Below the pieces are notes generated by a model that saw nothing but the letters and a program-made list of their open reading frames with translations, was not told the origin of the DNA and did no database searches. Source: Leptospira sp. WS58.C1 (lineage in GTDB: Bacteria; Spirochaetota; Leptospiria; Leptospirales; Leptospiraceae). From it: a stretch of DNA of 64,000 bases. Shown here piece by piece: positions 8,812 through 18,333 of this stretch (positions are counted from its first letter, which is position 1; every line of letters starts with the position of its first letter). The translations under genes and the position numbers were made by a program. The stretch lies in the NCBI RefSeq assembly GCF_040833995.1, contig NZ_CP162137.1:682001-746000 (forward strand), given 5' to 3'.

Positions 8812-10089
8812 ATGGCTGTAGGACGATCGGATACACTCCAGGAACTGATTACGATTTTAGAAACGATGTTTGGAGAAACAATCATCGGTTCCGATATCAA
8901 TTTAGTTAAACACCTATTCTATAGTCTAAAAGCGGACCAAAGGGAATTCCCTTTCGATTACGAAGGAGAAAAGCTTACCTCCGTTGTCGAAGAGGTGGGC
9001 GAAGACACTCTCGTTCTATATGTTCCTTATCTTCAGCCAAAAGGAATACTCAGAGCAAAAATCAGTTTCGAAATCTTGAATATATTATATCAATTCGAAG
9101 TGGTTCTTTTGGATTTTTGGGAAGACCATGTCCGGGTGAAGATCCCTTCCGAACTGCAAGCAGCCGCATTCCGTAAAAATCTCAGGGTGGCAGTGGACGA
9201 TCTTTTTATGAACTACGTGATCCTTTATCGTTCCTTGAGCGGTGGAGAAAGAGAGCTCGGAAAAAATCTAAGCGTAGAGCAAAGATTTTTCCATCTCATG
9301 AAGGAGATCAAAAAGGATAATCCAAGTCTGAAATTGATCAATTTAATGGTTACCGAATATATTCTTGGAATTTCCAAAGACTATGAGCTCGTGTTTTTCG
9401 GACCTGGGAAAGATGGGGGACTTTTCGGGGATTTTATCAGACAATACAACCGTTCAATTTATGTTCCGGATTGTTCTTTAATTAAAAGTTATATAGGGGA
9501 GGAGAAGGATCCGTATCTGGATAATTTCCGGGACGAATACTTACGTTTGATCCAAACCAGGGGGCAGGCAAAGGCGGATGAATTTTTCAGAGAGCTTCAG
9601 AAAGAAGAAGTCCGAAATTTTTTGATTTCTTATATAGTTACTCCTATCCGTCTATTCAATGATCCGATCGGTTATGTGAAAGTGTTCTCCACGGCCATGG
9701 ATAAATTTTCCATCGTGCAGCAGCAGGCATTATATATCGAGGAACTAGGGGATATTCTCACTTACGCTCTTACGAAAGTTTATATTCGCCAAGAGAACTT
9801 TAGAAATGAAGAGGCAGTTACCCGTATCTTGGATATCAGTATGAACGGTCTCTTGTTCGAGATAGAGGATGAAAGGACTTTCAATTATTTAAAAAAACAT
9901 AATATTATTAAAATGTTTATTCCGATTTCCGAAAGGAACCTGGTCCTAAGGGGAGAGGTTGTGCGATTCTTGGAGGTCGCTGACGGAAAATTCCAACTCG
10001 GAGTGAATTTTTTCGATTCTAATCCGGATGATATGGTCTTTTTACAACATTATATCTTCAGTAAGAAGATGCGGATACTGTTCGAATAA
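8812..10089 (+). CDS. PilZ-like domain protein (Leptospira DUF1577-type architecture)
   Basis: PilZ domains bind cyclic di-GMP. The 425-residue protein has a large N-terminal domain of unknown function and a C-terminal PilZ-like domain from about residue 335. That domain contains the D/NxSxxG motif as DISMNG, followed by strands and [13 protein letters not shown] and FQLGVNFFD. The RxxxR half of the c-di-GMP site is not clearly present. The overall architecture matches a family I know from Leptospira genomes annotated DUF1577; that family name is from memory and not certain. The product is cytoplasmic, with no signal peptide or membrane segment. A second gene with the same plan lies at 15398-16609. 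Confidence 0.7.
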   Translation: MAVGRSDTLQELITILETMFGETIIGSDINLVKHLFYSLKADQREFPFDYEGEKLTSVVEEVGEDTLVLYVPYLQPKGILRAKISFEILNILYQFEVVLLDFWEDHVRVKIPSELQAAAFRKNLRVAVDDLFMNYVILYRSLSGGERELGKNLSVEQRFFHLMKEIKKDNPSLKLINLMVTEYILGISKDYELVFFGPGKDGGLFGDFIRQYNRSIYVPDCSLIKSYIGEEKDPYLDNFRDEYLRLIQTRGQAKADEFFRELQKEEVRNFLISYIVTPIRLFNDPIGYVKVFSTAMDKFSIVQQQALYIEELGDILTYALTKVYIRQENFRNEEAVTRILDISMNGLLFEIEDERTFNYLKKHNIIKMFIPISERNLVLRGEVVRFLEVADGKFQLGVNFFDSNPDDMVFLQHYIFSKKMRILFE

Positions 10090-10125
10090 CTATCCTTTCC
10101 TTCGAATCGTTCCGCCGCTTCCGTT

Positions 10126-13100
10126 TCATTTCGTCTTTTTTCTAACATTTTTTTTCTTAATTGGTTCAGATTTATGACTGTTTTCTTCATACAAAACTTC
10201 ACTATGATGTTCTGCAAAAGCTGGAGTATGATCTTCTCCGATATCGATCCGAATATAAGTGCTTTCTTTTTTTCTTCGGATCTCTTCCTTTCTTTTTATC
10301 CTTGCTTCGTCCCAACCTAAAAGAGTTTCCATCACGATAGGAAGAACAAGACGAGATAATGCGGTTGCGACCAATACTCCTGCTATCACTACGGTAGCCA
10401 AAGGTCTTTGCACTTCTGCTCCTGCCATATTGGAAAGTGCCATTGGAAGAAATCCGATAGCGGCGATAAATTCAGTCGTAAGAACGGGCCGTAACGAAAG
10501 TATCCCGGCGGAAATAACCGCATCTGCTATACGTTTTCCGGATTGGATCTCTTCCTTCAATGTTGATGCGTACACCACGCCGTTCAAAACGGCGATCCCG
10601 CTTACAGCAATAAATCCGACTGCAGCCGGGATACTAAATGGCAAACCACGCAAGACTAAACCTAAAATACCTCCTGCAGTTGCCAACGGAACTACGGCAA
10701 ATACTCCTAATGCATAGTAAATACTATTGAATGCAGCCATAAGCATAAAAAATATGATCGCTAAGGCGACAGGAACGACTAAGAGTAATCTGTTTCTTGC
10801 TCTCACGAAGTTATCGAATTGTCCTCCCCATTCTATTTCATATCCGGCGGGAAGACTAGCTGCGATAGGTTTTACTTTCTCCTTTGCTTCATTGATATAT
10901 CCGACTAGGTCTCTTCCTCGAATATTTACTTCGACGAAGATCCTTCGTTTAAGCGCTTCTCTATAAATGGCTGCCGCGGAATCTAGAATTTCTATATCCG
11001 CTACTTGTCCAAGAGGGATCGTATTTCCGGTTGCTGTCATAATTGGAATATTGGCTACTTCCGGAAGATCGTCGGCTTCCAAATCAAGTCTGAGAACTAA
11101 ATCGTATCTTCTCATTCCTTCAAATATTTTTCCGGCCTTAGTTCCGACTCTCATCATCTCCACCGTGCGGAGAATTTCAGAAGCGGATACTCCATAGCGA
11201 GCCATCTTATCGTAGTTGGTATTGATCTGAAGCATAGGAAGTCCGAGAACTCTTTGCACACGTAAGTCTCCGGTTCCTGGCACCTTCTGCATTGTAGATG
11301 CGATCTTATCTCCGATATTTTTAATAGTTTTAAGATCGTCTCCGTATATCTTCACGACTACGTCCGCTTTAGAACCTGTAAGAAGTGAATTTACCCTGTT
11401 TTCGATCGGTTGGGACATACTGAAGTAAGTGGAAGGGACTTCTGCGATCAGCTTACTTTTGATCTTGTCCATCAGTTCTTCACGAGTATCCGCATTTACC
11501 CAATCTTCTTTAGGTTTCAATTTAACCATGACGGAAGTTTCCTCCGTACCTAAGGGTTCCGCCGCTGATTCTCCCCGCCCCACACGGGAGACAACGCTAA
11601 CAATTTCCGGAAATCCGGAGAGAACCTCTTCGATCTCCATATTTAAATCTCGGGAATAATCGATAGCGGTAGAGGGTAATCTTTTTGCATCGATTTCCAA
11701 TTCTCCTTCATCGATTCGAGGTAAGAATTCGGAACCTAAGAAACTTCCGGATAAAAATGAAAAAATGATAACTCCGACTGAAAAGAGAATGATCTTTTTT
11801 TTTCGCATCCATCCCCAATCCAAAAGTTTAATATAGTATTCCTCTATTTTTTCCCAAGCGTGTGCTTTATGGATAAAAGGTCGTTTATATGCGTAAGCAA
11901 GACTTGCCGGAAAGACCGTAACGGAAAAAACAAGTGCGCTTGCTAGAGCGAGGGCAACGGTTATCGCCATGGGGCGGAACATTCTTCCTTCCACTCCTTC
12001 AAGGACCATGAGAGGAAGATAGACAAGCATAATGATCGCAACGGAGAATGCTGCCGCTTTCGCTACTCTCTTGCATCGATCCGAAATAATGTTTTCAGTA
12101 GCGACACGAAGCTCTTCTTCATTCATGGGGCGATCGAAGCTTTTTCTACCTATATAAAATCCGGCCAAAACGGACTCTAACATTACGATGGAGCCGTCCA
12201 CAAGTAAGCCGAAATCGAGTGCGCCTAAAGACATCAAGTTCCCTACAACGCCCAGTTGTCGCATAAAGATAACCGCAACCAGCATTGAAACGGGAATTGC
12301 CGCGGCAACTAACGCTCCGCCTTTTGCTGTCCCTAAAGTTAGGATAAGAGCAAGGAATACAAGTAGAGCCCCTTCACTTAAATTCATAAAGACAGTCTTT
12401 AAAGCACGGTTAATAAATTCAGAACGATCGTAAAACGGCTCTAACTTCATTCCTTCAGGAAGAGTCGGTCGAACTTCTTCTACTTTTTCGCGCACTCGAT
12501 CCACGACATCCCTGGAATTTTGACCAAGCAGCATGATGACTGTCGCAGCAACCACTTCTTTGCCTTTTTGAGTGGCAATACCGAAACGAAGTGCGGGTCC
12601 TTCTTCTACTTTAGCGATTTGGCCTAATAAAAGTGGAATTCCGTCGGCAGAAGTTCTAACTGCAACTCTCCTCAGTTCTTCTATTCCTCCGAACTGTCCT
12701 TCTCCGCGGATAACTAATTGTTCTTCTCCTTTTTGAACATAACCTCCGCCGGTGTTGAAGTTAGCAGCCTTAATATCATCCAAGATCTCGGTCACGGTAA
12801 GATTGTGCGCGGCTAATCTTTTGGGATCGATCAATACTTGATATTGCTTTAAAGTTCCGCCTAACGTGTTTACTTCAATTACGCCGGGAACCGCTTTTAT
12901 TTTTTTGGATAGATCCCAATCTACATAACTCCTAAGTTCTGTCGGAGAATGTCTATCGGAAGAAAGAACGAATTCGTATATATCCCCTAAGGCCGTGGCA
13001 ACGGGAGCTAATTCAGGCGATCCGTATTCCGGAGGGATTTGGGCATCGACAATCTTTAGGCGTTCATTCACAAGTTGTCTTGCAAACCAAATGTCTGTCC

Positions 13101-13398
13101 CATCTTCGAAAATAACCGATACGGAGCTTACTCCCGCGCGTGAGATGGAGCGGATCTCTTTTGCTCCGGGAATTCCATTCAACTCTAATTCTATCGGATA
13201 CGTAATGAATTGCTCCACTTCGAACGGGGTCAAACCCGGCGAGGAAGTAACGGCAGTTACTTGGACATTTGTTACGTCGGGAACTGCGTCAATTGGGAGT
13301 TTTAAAGCGTTAAATAGACCGATAAGGGAGAATATGGCGCAGATGATCAATACTGCTCCTTTCTTACGAATGGATAAATCTACCAGTTTTTCTATCAT
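10126..13398 (-). CDS. czcA: CzcA-type heavy-metal RND efflux permease
   Basis: This 1090-residue inner-membrane proton-driven pump exports metal ions as the core of a tripartite RND system. The N-terminus ([20 protein letters not shown]), two large periplasmic loops and 12 membrane segments fit the CusA/CzcA family. In membrane segment IV, near residue 394, the sequence is [15 protein letters not shown]. The DFG...D motif is that of pumps for divalent Zn/Co/Cd/Ni, not of the Cu/Ag pump CusA. The tail after the last membrane segment is charged and contains several His ([14 protein letters not shown]), which could bind metal. No membrane-fusion or outer-membrane partner gene lies next to it. 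Upstream is a divergent lipoprotein gene and downstream a convergent gene. Confidence 0.92.
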   Translation of the reverse strand: MIEKLVDLSIRKKGAVLIICAIFSLIGLFNALKLPIDAVPDVTNVQVTAVTSSPGLTPFEVEQFITYPIELELNGIPGAKEIRSISRAGVSSVSVIFEDGTDIWFARQLVNERLKIVDAQIPPEYGSPELAPVATALGDIYEFVLSSDRHSPTELRSYVDWDLSKKIKAVPGVIEVNTLGGTLKQYQVLIDPKRLAAHNLTVTEILDDIKAANFNTGGGYVQKGEEQLVIRGEGQFGGIEELRRVAVRTSADGIPLLLGQIAKVEEGPALRFGIATQKGKEVVAATVIMLLGQNSRDVVDRVREKVEEVRPTLPEGMKLEPFYDRSEFINRALKTVFMNLSEGALLVFLALILTLGTAKGGALVAAAIPVSMLVAVIFMRQLGVVGNLMSLGALDFGLLVDGSIVMLESVLAGFYIGRKSFDRPMNEEELRVATENIISDRCKRVAKAAAFSVAIIMLVYLPLMVLEGVEGRMFRPMAITVALALASALVFSVTVFPASLAYAYKRPFIHKAHAWEKIEEYYIKLLDWGWMRKKKIILFSVGVIIFSFLSGSFLGSEFLPRIDEGELEIDAKRLPSTAIDYSRDLNMEIEEVLSGFPEIVSVVSRVGRGESAAEPLGTEETSVMVKLKPKEDWVNADTREELMDKIKSKLIAEVPSTYFSMSQPIENRVNSLLTGSKADVVVKIYGDDLKTIKNIGDKIASTMQKVPGTGDLRVQRVLGLPMLQINTNYDKMARYGVSASEILRTVEMMRVGTKAGKIFEGMRRYDLVLRLDLEADDLPEVANIPIMTATGNTIPLGQVADIEILDSAAAIYREALKRRIFVEVNIRGRDLVGYINEAKEKVKPIAASLPAGYEIEWGGQFDNFVRARNRLLLVVPVALAIIFFMLMAAFNSIYYALGVFAVVPLATAGGILGLVLRGLPFSIPAAVGFIAVSGIAVLNGVVYASTLKEEIQSGKRIADAVISAGILSLRPVLTTEFIAAIGFLPMALSNMAGAEVQRPLATVVIAGVLVATALSRLVLPIVMETLLGWDEARIKRKEEIRRKKESTYIRIDIGEDHTPAFAEHHSEVLYEENSHKSEPIKKKNVRKKTK

Positions 13399-13611
13399 AA
13401 ACGGTCCTTTTCCCTTGATTCTTCAATGAGATACAAATTGAATGAGCTTTGCCGTTCTGGCTCGTATTTTTTTAAATAAAAATCTTTCGCGACGGCTTCG
13501 GAAAATAATTCGTTACATTTTAAAGAAATGTTCTTGTATCTGAGTCGGATTTTTCGTCTTTTAATTGATTCTCACAAGAAATAGAATATAAACGTAAAGG
13601 AGTTATTTGAA

Positions 13612-14106
13612 ATGGGTGCGAAATCTTCCTTATTACTACTTTGCTCGCTTACAACCTTCGCGTGTAAAGAATCTGTAGATTTCAAACAAATTCCTAATTC
13701 TCTAACTGTCGATAGTATTCGTTGCGATCAGATCTTGAATGAAATAACGATCAAAAACCAGGACTCAGATCCTGTAATTTTATTGAATACGGCTTCTCCC
13801 TCGATTGAGAGAAACTATTCGGAAGCAAGGCTTGGATATTTTTTCGGCTCAAATAAAGAGCACAAAAATTCGGAGGATCAATCCAAATCAATTGCTTTAG
13901 TACAACCGGGGAAATCTCTTAAACTTAAGATTGGAGAAGACTTCGAGAACATAAATTGGATCGATACCTTCCATGTTACCATCGGCTATCAGAAAATAGA
14001 AAAAGGAAAATTCGGCGAGACAGGATTGCGAATTTCGCAGGACCTTTTCAATTCACAATCTATTCAGGAATTCGAAATAGATTGTAGAGATCTATCCAAG
14101 CTTTAA
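13612..14106 (+). CDS. Lipoprotein of unknown function
   Basis: The 164-residue product has a short signal peptide and a lipobox ending in TTFAC, with Cys at about residue 18, so it should be lipidated. The mature part is a probable all-beta domain (SLTVDSIRCDQILNEITI, then QSIQEFEIDCRDLSKL) with two further Cys that could form a disulfide. It resembles small bacterial Ig-like or chaperone-like periplasmic domains only in general pattern. A strong ribosome site AAAGGAG (13596-13602) lies 9 nt before the ATG. It is divergent from the RND pump gene with about 210 bp between the starts, so a shared control region is possible but no operator was recognised. Confidence 0.7.
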   Translation: MGAKSSLLLLCSLTTFACKESVDFKQIPNSLTVDSIRCDQILNEITIKNQDSDPVILLNTASPSIERNYSEARLGYFFGSNKEHKNSEDQSKSIALVQPGKSLKLKIGEDFENINWIDTFHVTIGYQKIEKGKFGETGLRISQDLFNSQSIQEFEIDCRDLSKL

Positions 14107-14240
14107 TATTCATCTTATTTAATAATAAATATATACTTTTGTCGTAAGGGATCCATACCCAAACTATTTGTTTTTTATACCTTAATGGAATTTCGTCTTT
14201 GGGTTCCTTTTCTTATGCTACTTCATTCATGCGCCTTGTT

Positions 14241-14276
14241 TTGTTGGACCGCGTCCGAGTCGTGATATATATCATG
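14241..14276 (+). promoter_or_regulatory. Putative promoter overlapped by a 12-bp palindrome
   Basis: TTGTTG at 14241-14246 and GATATA at 14264-14269 are spaced 17 bp, a plausible sigma-70-type promoter for the OB-like/OsmC operon. The perfect palindrome TGATATATATCA (14263-14274) covers the -10 element and extends imperfectly outward by two bases. This placement suits a repressor operator. The regulator is unknown. Confidence 0.4.
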
Positions 14277-14348
14277 TAGATACAGGCTATATTTCGTTGA
14301 AAGGAAATATAAGTTATGTTTTATCTATTTGTTAAATTGGAGGATCCG

Positions 14349-14777
14349 ATGAATCGATTATTATTAATGATCTGCGGTATGCTGATCGTTACGAATGTTT
14401 TTGCCCAAGGCGGCGGTAATATGGGCCAAGGAATGGGAATGAAATACGATCCCACAACGGAAGTTACGTTAAGCGGGAAGGTTACCGAAATTATAAAGGT
14501 TCCTCATGGTGGAAGAGGGGAAGGAATTCATTTAACCTTTCAAGCCGAAAATGAAACGTTTACGATTATGTTAGGACCTTCCTTTTACATAGATAAACAA
14601 ACCGTGAAGATAGCCAAAGACGATATGATAACGATCGTAGGTTCAAAGGTCGGAAATATCATCGTTGCTCGCGAAGTTACTAAGGATGGGCAAAAGCTTA
14701 CCCTAAGGACCACTACAGGTGCTCCACTGTGGGGACGAGGAGGTGGAGGTAGACCTGGGAAAGGAAGAAGGCGTTAA
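14349..14777 (+). CDS. Exported OB-fold-like small protein
   Basis: From the ATG at 14349 the product is 142 residues. This start is chosen over the upstream ATG at 14316 because GGAGG (14339-14343) sits just before it and because the protein then begins with a clean signal peptide (NRLLLMICGMLIVTNVFAQ). The mature part starts with a Gly/Met-rich stretch, then TEVTLSGKVTEIIKVPHGG, a possible OB-like beta barrel with a long conserved-looking GPSFYIDKQ segment, and ends in a Gly/Arg-rich tail (GRGGGGRPGKGRRR). Similar periplasmic proteins exist in several phyla without known function. The stop overlaps the OsmC start by one base (TAATG). Confidence 0.65.
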   Translation: MNRLLLMICGMLIVTNVFAQGGGNMGQGMGMKYDPTTEVTLSGKVTEIIKVPHGGRGEGIHLTFQAENETFTIMLGPSFYIDKQTVKIAKDDMITIVGSKVGNIIVAREVTKDGQKLTLRTTTGAPLWGRGGGGRPGKGRRR

Positions 14778-15214
14778 TGGAGGAAATACATTTCTATCAA
14801 GTAAATGTAAAATGGGAGAAGGATAGGATCGGGATCGCTTCCGCACCCGGTCTTTCTTCCATACAAGTAGCTACACCGCCGGAATTTCCCGGCGGTCATC
14901 CCGGGATTTGGTCGCCTGAACATCTGTTTGTTGCTTCCGTTAACAGTTGTTATATGACAACATTTCTTGCGATCGCTAAAAATTCAAAACTTGAATTCTC
15001 CGATTTTGAAAGTTCCGCTAACGGTAAACTTGAGATGGTCGAAGGACGTTATTCGATCACTGAGATTGTTTTGGATGCAAAGATCCGAATATCGAACGAA
15101 TCGGACCGGGCCAAGGCTTTGAAAGTAATGGAAAAATCCGAGAAGGTCTGTTTAATATCGAACTCTATAAAGACAGTCGTCCGCCTTACGGCAAATGTCG
15201 TTAATTTTGTTTAG
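14777..15214 (+). CDS. OsmC/Ohr family peroxidase-like protein
   Basis: OsmC and Ohr proteins reduce organic hydroperoxides with a pair of reactive cysteines. This 145-residue protein has the fold signatures SPEHLFVASVNSCYMTTFL (first, peroxidatic-type Cys near residue 57) and a second Cys in EKVCLISNSIK near residue 123, matching the two-Cys pattern of the family. It is probably cytoplasmic. The start overlaps the stop of the exported OB-like protein, so both are made from one transcript, possibly controlled by the palindrome at 14263. An oxidative-stress role is inferred from family membership. Discrimination between OsmC, Ohr and YhfA groups was not attempted. Confidence 0.85.
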   Translation: MEEIHFYQVNVKWEKDRIGIASAPGLSSIQVATPPEFPGGHPGIWSPEHLFVASVNSCYMTTFLAIAKNSKLEFSDFESSANGKLEMVEGRYSITEIVLDAKIRISNESDRAKALKVMEKSEKVCLISNSIKTVVRLTANVVNFV

Positions 15215-15397
15215 AATCGTCTTTTGCCTGTAGAGAAGCAGACCATGCTCAATTAATCTTTTGATAAGAAGTTAATCCAATCGGGGACCAATTTACTGGG
15301 AGAATATTAAATACTTTTTACCTACAATTTGGAGTGGGTATTAGACTCGCATTGAATAATTAATTTTGCTTCGTTGAGTAATCCTTGTAAGCCTCAG

Positions 15398-16609
15398 TTA
15401 AGTTTTCTTTCTTCTCGGGACCGAAGTGCGGTAAATTTTAACGACTGCAGCATTACTTTTTTCGGAGTTTATACGATTGCGTAATGATTGAAGATTATAT
15501 TCCAATTTTCTTAAGCTGGTTAGCTGGTCTTGATCAGATATGAATTTTAATCCTAAAAAAAGTTTTCCATTCCTGTCTATGGAGCGCCAACAGATCTTTG
15601 CATTCATGTGAATCGGTGGCCTTCCTTTGAATACAAGGTCGAATTTAAGACTTTCGTTTCGGTAGACGTTGTACAATATATCCTTTTGACGTATCCTTAT
15701 TTTTACGCCCGATTCGGAAATATCAATTACGTCAAATCGATCGGTCGACTTGATAGAATCCGAGTTTTGGATTGTAGTGATGATCTTTTCCGATAATGCG
15801 TAGAGTTCGGAGAGATCTTCGGCTAGGATCGGTTCTTGAGCACTTCTTATCCAAAGATAAGCCTTAGGAAACGAGTCTTTGTCGTTTTTATCATATAGTA
15901 AAGGAAGTATTAATTCCGATATTATGGATTCGTTTTTATACCGTCTGATTGCAGAAAGAATATTTTTACCGAAATAAGTTATGTAATTCACGAATTGAGG
16001 CAAGACCTCGGTGTAAGAGCCTGGATTGTTGGTGTTTTGGATGTAGAAGATCTTTTTGGTCTTTCTAACGATCTCGAATTTGGATTCTTGGCCTGATTGG
16101 AAAAGTCCGACGTATATCTCTCCAAATTTCGGATGTTTTAATTCATCCTTGAAAGTTTCCAAAATGTCGCGTATAACGTTCGGAGAGATATGCCGATTTA
16201 ATTCGAAACGTTCAGGATGATAAACAATATTCGTCGCGAACACAGAATCATTCTTAATTCTAAGCCTTTCTTCCTTTCGATTCGTTTTAGCGATACAAAC
16301 CGATTCAGCTTGCATCAAAAATTCGAAATCATTGAGACGCCTGATAGTTCTGCAATTCAGCTCTAAAAGATTTTTCAAAGTCCTTTGTAGAATGATCTTT
16401 TCATCCGATGATATTCTTGATCTTTGCTGAAAACGAACGGAGATCTGTCCGGAATCTCCGAAAGTTTCTATAATTATCGCTTTGTTATCGGATTGCCGGC
16501 CTTTCACTGTAAGTTCTTCTGAATAAAGAAAGGATCCTGCAATTCTGGAAATTGCAGTGGGATCGGATAAAATATCCCAAGACCTCTTATGTGTTTCTCT
16601 TATATCCAT
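15398..16609 (-). CDS. PilZ-like domain protein, second copy of the DUF1577-type architecture
   Basis: The 403-residue cytoplasmic protein has a long N-terminal domain of unknown function and a C-terminal PilZ-like domain starting near residue 290. The signature appears as DRFDVIDISESGVKIRI, where DISESG is the DxSxxG motif, followed by ICWRSIDRNGKLFLGLKF. The RxxxR motif normally preceding it is not clear, so c-di-GMP binding is unproven. The tail is basic (YRTSVPRRKKT). Its plan matches the protein at 8812-10089, although the two are clearly divergent. It faces the OsmC gene convergently and is followed upstream by a long gene-poor stretch. Confidence 0.65.
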   Translation of the reverse strand: MDIRETHKRSWDILSDPTAISRIAGSFLYSEELTVKGRQSDNKAIIIETFGDSGQISVRFQQRSRISSDEKIILQRTLKNLLELNCRTIRRLNDFEFLMQAESVCIAKTNRKEERLRIKNDSVFATNIVYHPERFELNRHISPNVIRDILETFKDELKHPKFGEIYVGLFQSGQESKFEIVRKTKKIFYIQNTNNPGSYTEVLPQFVNYITYFGKNILSAIRRYKNESIISELILPLLYDKNDKDSFPKAYLWIRSAQEPILAEDLSELYALSEKIITTIQNSDSIKSTDRFDVIDISESGVKIRIRQKDILYNVYRNESLKFDLVFKGRPPIHMNAKICWRSIDRNGKLFLGLKFISDQDQLTSLRKLEYNLQSLRNRINSEKSNAAVVKIYRTSVPRRKKT

Positions 16610-17146
16610 GTTTTTGGATCGGATCCTCTTCGCTTTCTAACAATTTTTTTGACGAAAAATGTCGAATGTCTCCATCACAATCCTTAATGGCTGGAATTCT
16701 TTTGTTGATTGTTGGGATTCATTAAAAACTATTTTCATTTGAAAAGATGAAAAAATTGACATTTGTCAGTTTTAATCCGTGTTTTTAGGGATAAATGCAT
16801 AATGTTTATGAGCAAAGTAATACACTTTTGGCGTATTACTTTGAATTCATATTAATAGTATCAATCACTTCCAAAAGTAGTAAATCCGCGTAATAATTTC
16901 GATCGATCTCAAGTCTCAAAAATTGTTCGATTGTGATACATGACCGGCACATGAAGGGGTGCAATAAGAACTGGGGAAGAAAAATTCTAATAATAGAAGA
17001 TCCGCCGTAGATCGCTTTCACTTACAACAACTTCTTTCGAAAGACTCAGTTCTCGAATTGGATAAGGTTTATCGCTCGGAGTAAGAACAATCTGAATGCG
17101 AAAAATACATTTAACCTATCCGGCTAATGTTTAAGCAAAAAATAAA
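16610..17146. other. Gene-poor intergenic region with an 11-bp perfect hairpin
   Basis: I see no convincing gene here. At 16813-16843 a perfect inverted repeat (CAAAGTAATAC, 9-nt spacer, GTATTACTTTG) could be a hairpin or an operator. It overlaps the end of a 61-codon minus-strand GTG frame (16836-17021) that I do not accept as a gene. An isolated TTGACA at 16756 has no matching -10 element. The rest is AT-rich without recognisable structure. Confidence 0.5.
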
Positions 17147-17195
17147 TTGACTATCTCTTTTGTATTAAGCTATATTCCTTCCACCCACAGGAGGT
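17147..17195 (+). promoter_or_regulatory. Promoter and ribosome site of the YegP-like gene
   Basis: TTGACT (17147-17152) and TATATT (17171-17176) are separated by 18 bp, close to the sigma-70 consensus. A strong Shine-Dalgarno AGGAGGT (17189-17195) follows, 4 nt before the ATG at 17200. The untranslated leader would be only about 15-20 nt. Confidence 0.65.
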
Positions 17196-17199
17196 TCAA

Positions 17200-17376
17200 A
17201 TGTCCGCAAAATTCGTAATTTATAAGGACGCTAAAGGAGAATATAGATTTAGATTAAAGGCTGCAAACGGAGAAATTATTGCCGTAAGCGAAGGGTATAA
17301 ATCTAAACAGGCCTGCGAAAACGGGATCGAATCCGTTAAGAAAAACGCACCTGGCGCCTCTGTTGAAGAAGAGTAG
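17200..17376 (+). CDS. YegP/DUF1508-family small protein
   Basis: This 58-residue protein has the compact DUF1508 repeat: KFVIYKDAKGEYRFRLKAAN, then GEIIAVSEGYKSKQACENGI, then ESVKKNAP. The family occurs as one or two such repeats and its function is not known. This is the single-repeat form. It has a strong promoter and ribosome site immediately upstream, so it is likely well expressed. A 13-bp inverted repeat follows the stop and separates it from the convergent SDR gene. Confidence 0.88.
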   Translation: MSAKFVIYKDAKGEYRFRLKAANGEIIAVSEGYKSKQACENGIESVKKNAPGASVEEE

Positions 17377-17403
17377 AGTTATATTTTTTGAATAAAAAGA
17401 GTT

Positions 17404-17452
17404 CGAAGAGCATAATATCTATTGTAATGCAAAATAAAAATTATGCTCTTCG
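17404..17452. terminator. 13-bp perfect inverted repeat between convergent genes
   Basis: CGAAGAGCATAAT (17404-17416) and ATTATGCTCTTCG (17440-17452) are perfectly complementary around a 23-nt AT-rich loop. The element lies between the ends of the YegP-like gene and the SDR gene, and probably acts on both strands. There is no strong T-run, so this is a structural inference. Confidence 0.5.
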
Positions 17453-17461
17453 CCGACCTTC

Positions 17462-18304
17462 TTATTTTGCCATTCTTCCCATAAGTGCCTTGGTAATGAT
17501 CTTAGGATAAGAGCTTGGAAAAATTCTCTGCATTAAGTCCAAGAACACGGCATCCGGTCCGATCAGGACTCTTGGGGAATTTTTCTTTACTGCTTTTAAG
17601 ATTACCCTTGCCGCCTTCTCTGCGCTCGTGATAAATTGAGCGGACATTTTTTCACCTGCAGTATTCGGATCCAAGCCAAGTGCCTTTACACTGTCGTTGG
17701 TCTTAGAACTTTTTGCGATCGCAGTTTTGATGCCGCCTGGATGAACGCTTGTGGCGGAAACTCCCGCTTTGGTAAAATCCAATTCTTGTCTTAAGGTTTC
17801 CGTAAATCCTCTGACCGCGAATTTGGAAGCGTTGTATGCGGAAGTCCCCGGAACGGCGATGATCCCGAACACGCTGGAAGTATTGATAATATGACCTTCT
17901 CCACTTTCTTTTAAGTAAGGTAAAAACGCCTGAGTACCGTTTACCACTCCGCCGAAATTGATATCCATTACTCTTTGAAAATCATTGGATTCGAATCCTT
18001 CGATTGTGGAGCCGAATGCGATCCCTGCATTATTGAATATTAGATTTACCTTATGATGATCTTTGGCTACTTTAGAGGCCCAATTAAAGACCGCAGATCG
18101 GTCGGAAACGTCCAGCTTTTGACTTGTAACGGAAACATTCGGATTCTTCTTGTTTACCAATTGGACCGTTTCCGCAAGTCCCGCCTCGTTTACGTCCGAC
18201 AACGCAAGGTTACAATCCTGTTCTGCAAGCTGGATCGCAAGTTCTCTTCCCATTCCTGATCCGGCCCCGGTGATGGCTGCTACTTTATTTTTAAAACTTT
18301 TCAT
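17462..18304 (-). CDS. Short-chain dehydrogenase/reductase (SDR)
   Basis: SDR enzymes oxidise or reduce alcohols, ketones and related groups with NAD(P). The 280-residue protein has the cofactor motif TGAGSGMG near residue 13, NNAG near 90, the catalytic Ser in INTSSVFG and the YNASK motif holding the catalytic Tyr and Lys near residue 157. The downstream PGGIKTAIAKSS region is also typical. It lies 29 bp after a Baeyer-Villiger-type monooxygenase gene on the same strand, so the two probably form an operon for ketone or alcohol conversion. The substrate is unknown. Confidence 0.9.
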   Translation of the reverse strand: MKSFKNKVAAITGAGSGMGRELAIQLAEQDCNLALSDVNEAGLAETVQLVNKKNPNVSVTSQKLDVSDRSAVFNWASKVAKDHHKVNLIFNNAGIAFGSTIEGFESNDFQRVMDINFGGVVNGTQAFLPYLKESGEGHIINTSSVFGIIAVPGTSAYNASKFAVRGFTETLRQELDFTKAGVSATSVHPGGIKTAIAKSSKTNDSVKALGLDPNTAGEKMSAQFITSAEKAARVILKAVKKNSPRVLIGPDAVFLDLMQRIFPSSYPKIITKALMGRMAK

Positions 18305-18333
18305 TTGGTTTTTCTTCTTCCTATTTTTGTCGT

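Noticed and set aside
10126..13398. CusA-type copper/silver pump
   Set aside because: Membrane segment IV carries DFG...D, which fits divalent-cation pumps, and not the CusA-type sequence.
10259..13429. Long plus-strand open frames opposite the CzcA gene
   Set aside because: They lie antisense to a well-supported 1090-residue gene, their composition is typical of shadow frames (Ala/Thr/Ser-rich), and none has a ribosome site or a recognisable domain.
16836..17021. 61-codon minus-strand frame in the gene-poor gap
   Set aside because: It starts with a GTG, has only a distant ribosome-like site and its stop lies within a hairpin. No family is recognisable, so it was treated as non-coding.
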